Shown: positions 1 through 9,800 of the stretch, piece by piece
How positions within the stretch are numbered: position 1 is the first letter of the stretch
How the letters are laid out: the number at the start of each line of letters is the position of its first letter
NCBI GenBank assembly: GCA_031213475.1
Contig: JARUPZ010000026.1
Coordinates: 574,501 to 638,500 of the forward strand
Direction: 5' to 3'
Length of the DNA stretch: 64,000 nt
Origin: Nereocystis luetkeana
Lineage: Eukaryota > Sar > Phaeophyceae > Laminariales > Laminariaceae
Translations under genes and position numbers: made by a program
Notes under the pieces: generated by a model
Seen by the model: the letters and a program-made list of their open reading frames with translations, nothing else
What the model was told of the DNA's origin: nothing
Database searches by the model: none

Positions 1-164
1 TGGGCAAACATCCCTCCACGATTGCAGTGTACGCCCAACTGTTCCCGGTATCCTGGCCGGAACGCCTAAGCAAACCGCAAAGCATCTATCGACGGAAAGC
101 CTTGACAACAGCCAACCTGGGATAAAAACTAACCACGATCATCACAGCTGAGGGTTCTACCGGC

Positions 165-256
165 AACGTCTTGCTGGTGCTACTGCTACTACTGCTGCCG
201 CTGCTGCTACTACTGTGACTGCTACAGCTGCTACCGCTGCTGCTGCTCCAACTACT
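165..256. repeat. Degenerate GCT/ACT trinucleotide repeat
   Basis: Run of CTG, CTA and ACT triplets with interruptions. It makes low-complexity Ala/Val and Ser/Thr shadows in several frames. I see no gene in the first 700 bases of the window. Confidence 0.7.
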
Positions 257-723
257 ACAAGGATATGAAGCAAAACGCCAAAAGGCGAAGACCGACAGCC
301 ACGTCTACTCCGGCGATGCGATAGGTCACCGCTGCTTCCAATGTCGCACGACACGCTCGTCCATAAAGCACTGCACGCACACCTCACCTCGCTCTGCCTT
401 TACGCCCCGCCGCTCGCACGTCACCCAAGACACGTCCCGGGAAAACACACACGGACAGCTACGAGTACAGGAGCTCGCCCGTCTCTCGATCGACGACACC
501 CACAACTCCGTTCGCACTTACGCCTTCCAACTCGTGCTAAACCCTCTTACCCTCCGCCACGTATGGTTTCCGCGGCTTGTTTTCCCGGAAAAACATCACC
601 ACCACCCTCCCTGAAGCCAGGACTCGGCCTGTCCCCCGCCGCTCCGGCAAGTTCTATCTTTTCTCGCCGCGAGCTCTGACTTAGCTCCCGGCTGCTAAGC
701 TTCCGATCGCTCGCGAGCTTTGT

Positions 724-1053
724 TTAGCTACCAGCGAGCTCTCCCTGACTCGTGGCGAGCTCTGCTGCACTCACGGCAAACGCACTTTGTTCGATATAGA
801 CGACAATCCCTTGAGCAGCTTGCGTATCGCCCTCTCCAATGATCTCTTCCGGTAAGTTCCCATGATTCTGTTCGACTTCGCCCTGATGGTTCTCTTGCAG
901 CTTTGCCCCACCCACCAGTGAGGCATCGATGCCACCGGCCTCTTCGACATCGCTGGTACCGTTAGGGGCGTCTTTTGGGATAGTGTCGCCCCCCCAGCAC
1001 GACACCAGCCAGCAGCACAGCAGCGCACAGGACGCACGGGATAGCCTCATCAC
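724..1053 (-). CDS. Possible secreted-protein first exon (unrecognised)
   Basis: Minus-strand reading frame of 109 codons opening with two Met and a hydrophobic, Cys/Leu/Trp-rich stretch (about residues 4-21, CALLCCWLVSCWGG) that looks like a signal peptide. An acidic, Glu/Gly/Gln-rich hydrophilic region follows. A donor-like GTGAGT lies at 774-769, which would end a 279-nt phase-0 exon at 775; otherwise the frame stops at 724. No domain is recognised and no downstream exon could be placed between it and the left edge. It could be a chance frame: length and composition are only moderately coding-like. Confidence 0.3.
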   Translation of the reverse strand: MMRLSRASCALLCCWLVSCWGGDTIPKDAPNGTSDVEEAGGIDASLVGGAKLQENHQGEVEQNHGNLPEEIIGEGDTQAAQGIVVYIEQSAFAVSAAELATSQGELAGS

Positions 1054-1123
1054 TCCGGACCTAGATCTGAGGAGCGTTTACAGATACCCGTATTTGAAGA
1101 CTAAACGTAACGATGGTATTACC

Positions 1124-1219
1124 TAACCCTTTTAGAACCGCAGTCCCATTTTGGGGACAAACCACTCTAATTTCAAGAAGTTTGTCCCCAAAACGGGACT
1201 GCGGTTCTAAAGGGGTTAA
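1124..1219. mobile_element. Hairpin MITE, 'GAACCGCAGTCC' family, copy 1
   Basis: Near-perfect inverted repeat of about 95 bp. The left arm reads TTAGAACCGCAGTCCCATTT and the right arm is its reverse complement, with the core GGGGACAAAC inside each arm and a short AT-rich loop. Flanks read CCTAACCC and GGGGTTAA. Six more copies occur in the window. It has no coding capacity, so it is a non-autonomous foldback/MITE element. Confidence 0.85.
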
Positions 1220-1314
1220 CCGGTGCTACTGTAGATTTGACAACAGCTCGTACTGCTGTACAGCAGTACTCGTAGTGCTGACGTCAAATGTTCGTGTGCG
1301 TACGTGTTACGTGT

Positions 1315-3110
1315 TGTTTTTTTACCCTCCCCTTCTTTTTCTCCCGCAGCTTCTGCTTCACCTTCACCCTCTTCGCGTCCCTCTCTCATTTCCTCTCTCA
1401 CGTGTTGTTCCCCCTGCTCCTCTCCTTTGTCTCGTCTTCTCTTTTCCCCCGCCCGCTCCGTCTCTCCTTCATATCTCCTTCCCTCTCCCCCCCCCTCCGC
1501 CTCCCCCTCTTCCAGATCCTCTCCTTCTCCCTAACCCCCTCTTTCTCGTCATGTGCCTCGCCCTCGCCCTTGCCCTTGCCCTTTACGTATCCCCTTCCCG
1601 ATATATCTAAATTCCCCCCCCCGTCGTCCCCCCCTACCTCTCCTTGGTCCTCTGCCTCTCCCTCTTCTCCCCCCTCCGCCCTCCAATCCCCCGCCCCTCC
1701 TTCTCCCTTCGCCCCCCCCCCCCGCCTCCCTCTCTGCTTCTCCTACCCCCCCCCCCCCTTCCTTCTCCCCGTATATCCCCCTGTCCCCCCGTCTCTCTCA
1801 ATATCGCCCCCCCCCTCTCCCATTCCCCACCCCCCTGCCACGTTTTCCCTCCTTCTCCCTCCCTCTCTTGTTTTCCGTCCGCCACCTCTTCCTGTCGCGG
1901 TCCATGGTCCTCCCCCCGCCCTCTCTTGCCCTTTCGCTCTCACCCTCTCTTTTTCTCTCTCACCTTCTCCTCGTACCTCTTCCCCTACCTCTCCCTCTCC
2001 CTCGCCCTCGTTATTTCCCTCTCCCACTCCCTGTCCAACCCCCTTCCCCAGGTGCTGCCCTGTCTCCTCCCCTTCTTTTCTTACTTCGCCTCCTCCTCCT
2101 CCTTCCCTTGATTCGCTCTTTTTGTCATCTTCCTCTGGACTGGCTCTTTCCCCCACCCCCTCCCCGCCCCGATCTCCTTCTCGTTCGCCCTCTCCACTCC
2201 CCTCTCCGGCATCCTCTCCCACTCCTTCTTCCTCTCCCTCCGCATTGGTACCCCTCTGCCTCCTTCCGCTTCCTCCCCCTTCTCTGTTGGCCTCTTCACC
2301 CCTCTCCTCTTCTTGCTGTCCCTGTGTCTGCCCCTCTTCCCCTCCGCCGCGTGTGCCACTCTTCTCCTCCTCCCTAGCCTCCTCGTCTCCTTCTTGAATA
2401 TACACCTCCCCCTCTCCCTTGTCTTCTTCGACGACCTCTCCTAGTCGCTGCCCATCTCCCTCGCCCTCCTTCTGCCAGCCTGTATCCTCCTCTCCTTCTC
2501 CCCCTTTTTCTCTTCCAGCCCCTCCTTCCCTTGCTTCGTCCACTGCGTCCCACCCTCCCCCTTGCCCGTCCCCGTCTACTCCTGTCGCTTCTCTTCTTTC
2601 TGACCCGTGTTCTGTCTGTCCCCTGCCCCCCTCTTCTTATCCTCTCTCTCCGTGTCCATCGCCTACTCCACGTCCCTCTATGACTCCCGTTCGTCCCTCT
2701 TTCCCTCCTCGTTTCCCTATCCCTTCTCCTTTCTCTTTCTCTTTCCCTTTCACTTCTACCTTTTCTTCTCCTCGATGTTTCCCTTCTCCTTTCCTCTTGC
2801 GTTTCTCTTCCTCCTCCCTCCTCTCCTCCGCCTTTTCTACCAGTTTCTCCCTCCCTTTTTTCTGTTTCTCTTGTTCCTATCCGTGCTTTCTTCCTTTCAT
2901 CTTCATGTTTTCCCTCTCTTTTCTCTTCCGCTGCTCTTTCTTCGCTTCCCCCTCCTCCTTCCCCTTCCCCTTCCCTTCCCCCTTTCTCTTACTCCCTCCT
3001 CCCTTTTTCTTCTCCTTCATATTCGCCCTCTCCGTCCCCTCCCCCTTCCCTTCGACCCGCACGTTCTAGTTTTCCATCTCCCCCTACTTCCCCTTCGCCT
3101 TTTGCTTCTG
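1315..3110. repeat. 1.8-kb polypyrimidine (+) / polypurine (-) tract
   Basis: For roughly 1.8 kb the plus strand is almost entirely C and T, in CCT/CTC/TTC words, with very few purines. Every long frame here is a composition artefact: Ser/Pro/Leu/Phe on plus, Glu/Gly/Arg/Lys on minus. Its right end merges with the charged C-terminal tail codons of the minus-strand sulfotransferase, so it lies at and beyond that gene's 3' end. Such mirror-rich homopurine DNA can form triplex (H-DNA). Confidence 0.85.
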
Positions 3111-3899
3111 AGGAGGTCTCGGACCCCCCCGTCCAGGAGCCCCCTCTCTCAGGCCACGCAGGCGGTCTCCGAAAGACCCCCGCAATTCCGAGATCCCCCC
3201 ATAGCTTCTTCATGCGTAGCTCATCTTCCAGGTCGAAGCCGTTCATAGCGAACAGCGCCGCGACCTCCTCAGCATCGAACCCCTCGAAAGACGACGAAGG
3301 GCCCCGGGCCTCTTCGCGGCAGAACTCCTTCCAGAGCCGTTTCGCGCGCTTCGTTTCGCTGTGTTCGAACCGGTCGGACCTCTTCATCACCTCTCGCGCC
3401 GCTTCGCTCCGGTCGAGAGGAGGCGAACCGAGACGCTCCGACGTGAGCAGTCCCGACACGACCGGATCCGACTTCCCCGCCGCCACATCTCCGGCCTCTT
3501 CGTTCTTATCGGGGGGCGCCTTCCTGAGCGGGCCCGGCCCGAAGAGTTCCGACACGAGCGGCTCCGAGTCGAGCGGCTCTGAGTCGACCGTCTCCGACCC
3601 GGGGCCGGAAGGACGTCGGAACAATTGCCGCAAGTTGAGCCTCGACCAGAGGTTCTTCCTCTTCAACGGGTCCGTGAGATCTATCCCCTGCTTCTGGAAG
3701 AGCGGCCACACCTTCTCTGGGACGAGAACGGGGTGCGCGGACTTGTGCTTGGCCCAGAGCATCATCGCGTGGACTATTTCTTCGGGGGTGTGACTATCGC
3801 CCGGGTGTTCTCGCTGGTATTGTTTTTCTCTTTCCAAGTCGGTGAGCGTGTATGCGGAGGGGGCGAGGGGAACGTCGCACAGGTCCGCGTCTTGCGTGT
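2989..3899 (-). CDS. C-terminal exon with duplicated unknown module and charged tail
   Basis: 303 codons including the stop TAA (plus 2991-2989). An in-frame stop lies just upstream of the acceptor TTTAAG|AC, which fits the phase-1 donor of exon 5. Two similar modules occur: PEKVWPLFQKQGIDLTDPLK...KNLWSRLNLRQLFRRP (~443-499) and AEEVAALFAMNGFDLEDELR...KKLWGDLGIAGVFRRP (~586-649). The shared pattern is V-x-x-L-F, G-x-D-L-x-D-x-L, K-x-L-W-x-x-L, F-R-R-P. The spacer has DSEPL repeats and the tail is Glu/Gly/Arg/Lys-rich. The family is not recognised. This exon could belong to a separate downstream gene, but phase and strand favour fusion to the sulfotransferase. Confidence 0.65.
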
Positions 3900-6800
3900 C
3901 TTAAATCTCGAGACAGCTGCGTCGGAGGGGCGGAGAGGCAGGGTTGATATTATGATTGGGTGTTCAGGGGGGAAAGGTGCGTGAGTTGGGGGGGGGGGGG
4001 GTGAGGGGGGCTATCGATCGTCTAGGAATGTATGGGAAAGGTACGGAGCGGCATGGTGCCCGCATTTTCAGCATCGATACATCTCACTCATACAAACACC
4101 GTGACCCTTTTTACCCTCACCCGAGCAAACGAAAAGCATAAAAAACGTAAAGCCGACTAGGCAAAGACAGGACAAGGCAGGCCAGGATAGGACACGACGG
4201 GACAAGACAAGACAAGACAAGACGTAAGACAGCACGACAAAACACACGACACGACAAGCCAATACAACAGATAACGCGAACCAAAACCAAAACCACCAAG
4301 GCCTACCGTCGCTGGAAACGGTGACGGCGTAGCTATAGACTTCCCACTGGTGCGCCAAGGTCTGGTGAAAGGAGCCCAGCAGGTTAGGATTAATCGCCTC
4401 GAGAACCTTTTCTGCCCCGTTCGGGGAGGCATTGTATTTCCCGACCGCGTAATTCTTCCGCAGACTTGATGGCTGCCATGTTCGTGGGTGACACCTGCGG
4501 TGGTGGTGGCGGTGGTGGTGGCGGTAGCGGGTGGACTATAAGGGAAGGTGGGGGAGTGGCCGTAGACGGATAACGATGGAGACACGGGTGCGCGCAGACA
4601 TACAGACATACGGACAAAAAGACACACCAATACAAAGACCAGCATGCCCACAGACGCACAAGACGTGCAAACACGCAGACACGCAGACGCGTGTACAAAC
4701 AGTTCAGCAAGACACCGCAGACGCACAAAACACAGTACAGGTAAACGGGAAAACAGACAGAGGGAGAGACGGACAGACAGACAGACAGACTGACTGACTG
4801 ACTGGCTGACTGACTGACAGGCAGACAGACCTACAAACAGACAAGACGTAAATACAGACAGACAATGAAAATACAGAGTACAAGGGACGAGTGCTGATGT
4901 TCGCGACGGTTGCATGCACAACGAGCGCTGATTGGCCAATACGCACCGCCTGAACGGGTCCATCATTCCCTGCAGCACCGCCATGAACCCCTGGTAACTG
5001 CTCCACCACCCCCACTAGCCAGAAGGTGTCGAGGTTCTTCATCGCCTCCTCCGACGCCTCGTCAAGCGTTTTCTCCACCAGCGCCTATTCATGTCAGGCC
5101 CGTAAAAGGCGCCAGCCAACGATAGCAATCGACACGTCGGACGAACCAGAGGGCAACAATCACACAGACCGTTATCACGGATCTGTACCATCTGTACAGG
5201 TGTTTTACGGGCCAGCTATATTGGGGTCTGGTTGATCTGCACATATTGTCGCAATATGTGATCTACCGAGTAGGTTATGTTACCATGCGTGTGCCCGACT
5301 TTGTAAGCACTCTGTACTCTGATATGATAGGAGCTGTGGGATCTCTGTACACGTTCCCACGGAGCGATCTATCTGGAGGGTACGCAAGATCTACAGACAT
5401 GTCACAATCCAATCATATGTGCGATTTCGGTCAGGAAGATCATGATATGTCCTGCGGTTGTAACGATCCTAAGAGAATCGGGCATGAAAGAGGGAGCCGT
5501 TCAAAAGGTCAGCCAATCCTACAAGTGGTACGAGACATGCTAAAGTTCTAAATATCATACTTCGGTGTGACGGTATCCACGAATGAAAGCTGTTATCCTA
5601 TCTAAGATGCGGTACGGCGCTATGGTGATATCCATGATGCGTGATGCGACTCATAAGATTCACTGAAAACATGAGCCAGCGAACGATAACTTCGATCAAA
5701 ATCGACGAGCACTGGGAAGGCCGAACCCTGTGATAAGCGAGAAAAAAACCAGGCAAGCACCGGGAGGGGGGGGGGGGGGGAGAGACCCCTGTGACTACGT
5801 CTTTTGTCCAGACGGTTGAGGGCAATAAAACCTCCCACCGGTTGAGCCGCAAAGTGAACCGTGATAACAAAAAACAATTTCAACAAACCTGGAGCAAGAG
5901 GTAACCGTAGTGGGTGAAAGCTGTCTATGCTACGCTACGCTATTCTACTCGCACCTCGTACCACCAACTGCTGCGGTAACCTGGAGGGTGCTTTCTGTTC
6001 TGTTCTTGTTGTGCTTCGGCGTGTCTGTTATTTTCCTCGGTTCTTAGTCTTGCTTTGTTTACATGTAGTGGTACTGTTTCTCTACATATAGCCCGTCCTA
6101 TAGTGTCTGCTACATCCCCTGCGGGGGGGCATGACGCTTGAACCTTTTCTTTTCTCTGCTTCTTGTTTCCATTTGTTAATTTGGGTATTTTGCTTTCGCT
6201 CTTTCACAGAATGCGTATGCCGTGCCTGTCGCATCCAGTACGGCGGCATGACATTGCACTGTCTAGTCCGCTTACTACTGCAGAACAATGTAGTATCTAT
6301 TTCGCCCAGTTTTGTGACCACAGAAGTTTTGTGGCCACAGAACTTGTACCTCTCTAAGCCATACACACACCAGGCACGCGTGGTGGTGAAACCCAAGAGT
6401 AGATCAGTAGATCAGTAGATCAGTAGATCAGTAGATCAGTAGATCAGTAGATCAGTAGACCAGTAGATCAGTAGATCAGTAGATCAGTAGATCCGTAGAT
6501 CAGTAGACCAGTAGACTGTCACGGGTATAAGGCCCCATCGATATTCCCATACCTACTGTATCAGGATCTGGCCAAGCCCAAGTCCAAACATACCAGGTGC
6601 CGGTATATTATACCAGGTAGTCAAGTAGAGGCACCTCACCACACCACACCATACCATACCATATCATACTATACCATACCATACCATACCATACCATACC
6701 ATACCATACCAAACCATACCATACCATACCATACCATACCATACCATACCATACCATACCATACCATACCAAACCAAACCATACCACACTACACACCGCA

Positions 6801-9800
6801 CCACACCACACCACCCCAACACCCCCACCTGCGGCTCGACCAAGCCGTAGATGTACCCTCAGGCATGACCAGCCCTCCCCCGCCGCTACTAGCAGCCTCC
6901 CCCCTAGGCTGCCATGCGCGCCCTATGATTTCGCAGCGTGTTTTACATTGTCTGTCCCACAAGACCCACCGCCTGCAAATAAATGAAGAAAACAAAAGAG
7001 GGAGAGCGACGATTGGATGGGATGGGGTGGGATGGGGCAGGGTGTGGTGGGGTGGGGTGAGGTGGAGAGGGGCGGAACAGACGGGAAGGGGCGGGGCGGG
7101 ATGGGACGGGATGGATGGGACGGGAAGGGACGGGATGAGACAGGATGAGATGATTTGGGATGGGACGAACCGGAACGGGACGGGGCGGGAGGGGATGGGA
7201 TGGGACAAGATGGGACGGGGCGGGAACGGGCGGGGTGGGATGGGATGGGATGGATGGGACCGGACGTCACGGAACGCGATGGAATAGAAGGGGGTGATGC
7301 GACGGAGAGGGACGGGACGTGGAGGGAATGGACGTCGCTGTGGGGAAAAGCTAACGTCTAACGAAATGACGACCAAAGCATCGGGGGCCAGCGGCCTTTT
7401 TCGAACCTAGTCCACCCCGACCCACACCGAGCGAGCATCACGTCTGCCCCCGCGCCCCGTACCATACCACAACCGCAATCTGGGAGCCCACGAAAAGGAC
7501 GGTCAGCACGGTTGCCTCGATGACGAAGGTTGTTCACGACAACAACAATTTATGCACTAAAATATACCTGGTAAACCCGACGAAACCATAACCCCGACCG
7601 CCCGGGAAATGTGTCAGAAATTGATATAATGAGGAGTTACTGCAGTGTGGACTATCAACTTTTTTGGCGAGGCTGGGCCGAGGAGTAAACTCTACTGTAG
7701 TGCGGACAAAAGCGGGGCTGCGAAAGAAAGCAAGCGATGGATACGCCACACCGACCAACTGTACGTTAGCTACGCTGACACACCTACAGGTGTCAACTGC
7801 CACTCCGACCGACGAAATCAAGAACGTAACCTCTAGGTGCCTTTCGCCGACGGCCCACGAAAAAAACAAACAATTCCACGATCGCATGGTTGACATTATT
7901 CATAATTGGAGCCCGATCCAACGAGGCTTAACCCAAAAATAAGAAATCATTTTTTGGGCTAATGACGTCCACACGGCCATGCAATTAATGGCATACTGAT
8001 GCGGTGGGATCGGTATGCGGCGGGGTTGGTATGCGGTGGGATTGGTATGCGGTGGGAGTAGGATCAGTATGCGGTGGGATTGGTTAGCGGGGGAACTCTT
8101 ACGTCTCCCAGATCCCGAGTAGCTTTCCGATTGAGGTATTGCTGCCCAGACACAAACAGCTCCAGCGGGTTCCGGAGCGCGGTGAACACCACGTAGGGCT
8201 GGCGAACGTGGGCCTGAAACCCTGCAATCAGTTACAGCGGTAGTAGCAGAAGCAGTAGCAGTAGCAGAAGCAGTAACACCAGTGGCAGAGGCATTGGCAT
8301 CAGCACCACCACCACCATCGCCACCAGAAGCAGCAGGAAATGCATCAGCAGCAACAGCGCAAGAAACAAGACAAGAAAGCGGTGGACACAGCACAACAAG
8401 CAGAAACAGCAAAACCAGCAGCAAAACCAGAAGCAGGAGTAGCAGGAAAAGCAGCAGCAGCAACAGCGGTAGCAGCAGCGGCAGGAGCAGCTGCCGAGAC
8501 TGCAAAAGAAACAGCAACATTAGCAGCAACGGCAGCAGTAGTAGCAGCAACAGCAGCAGTAGTAGCAGCAACAGCAGCAGTAGCAACAACAGCCGCAGTG
8601 GCAGCAAACGCGCAGCACGATAATACTCGTTCTGCTGCACGCCTGCACTCAAGGGGCTGAAAACACCCGCTTGTACAACGTTCCAGTGGTAGCTACATGC
8701 GAGTCTCAATCGGAAAGCCCACCATCTACTGTACTGCCGTAGATCATCTGAAACCTTCACGGACGTAATAAGAGGTTGTGCAGGATCTGCTTAGTACAGA
8801 TCCAACCCATCCCTCACGTGCTAGTAATAGATCCTGCGAACTATACTGCTTCCCACCGGCAGCATGATGAGCTAAATCCTACAGATCATACAGATCATGC
8901 AGATCAGTCCGAATACATCTTCCTTGCAAGATTTAGGAGATCAAGGGGTCGGTCATCTGTTCCATGTGTGGAATACTATTAGTCGCACCGCCGGGAAAGT
9001 CCTCCTCTCTCCACCCCCCTCTTCCTGCATATTATCTATACACGTTTATCTCGTCTTGTGCGTTTCCTTCTTAACAGTATATGTTCTCTGCATATCTATC
9101 ACGTGCATCTCTTCGTATGTATGCGTTCTCTCTTACATCTTCCACTCCGTAGATGCATCTGAAGATATCTACTTTAGACCTGTCTGCGCCTGCTGCAGTA
9201 GAGTGAGTCGGAATGTCGTTATATCCCGCCTGATCTACCTGTGTGTCTTTCACGTAGATATATCTGCATCTCTCGAGACCTATCTATCCGAATACCTACA
9301 AATATATCTGCCACATTCAATATCTACCGCTCTATCTGCATCTCCTAATATATGGGTGTATCTGCAAAACTCTAGCAACCTTCCTGAATATCTCCCCATC
9401 TATCTTAATCTCGTTCAGGCCAATCTGCAGTTGTGTGGGCATCTGCTCGACTCCACGTCTATATCAGACATCATGTGGATAGTTGTATCCCCGGGCTAGA
9501 ACCCTCTTGCCTTGAAAATAATCCCTCTTTCGTGCTCCGATCAGAGTCGAAATGGCGACTATATCCCCGGCCAAAGCGGTACAAAGTTAAGCCAAAATAT
9601 CACAGCACATAGCACCGGCTTTCAGCCACCGTTCTTATAAAACGCGGGTGTTCCTATGTGCAAAGTCGTCACTTTCACTCTTCGGGGGCTATTAATAGAG
9701 GGTGAACACTACCAGGTACAACATTGGCCATTGCTTGGTTGAGAGGTGATCAATCTGGCGTCCTAACCCTTAAATAGTTCAGTATTACTACCATGTCGGG

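Noticed and set aside
1288..2543. Long overlapping frames on both strands (Ser/Pro/Leu-rich plus, Glu/Gly-rich minus)
   Set aside because: They only reflect the polypyrimidine tract; no start context, domain or splice signals.
6840..6973. Minus-strand exon candidate after ATTTATTTGCAG (RWVLWDRQCKTRC...)
   Set aside because: A good acceptor, but the frame required by sulfotransferase exon 3 meets a stop after nine codons.
8282..8660. Ser- and Ala-rich plus frames and Leu-rich minus frame
   Set aside because: Translation of the AGC triplet tract.
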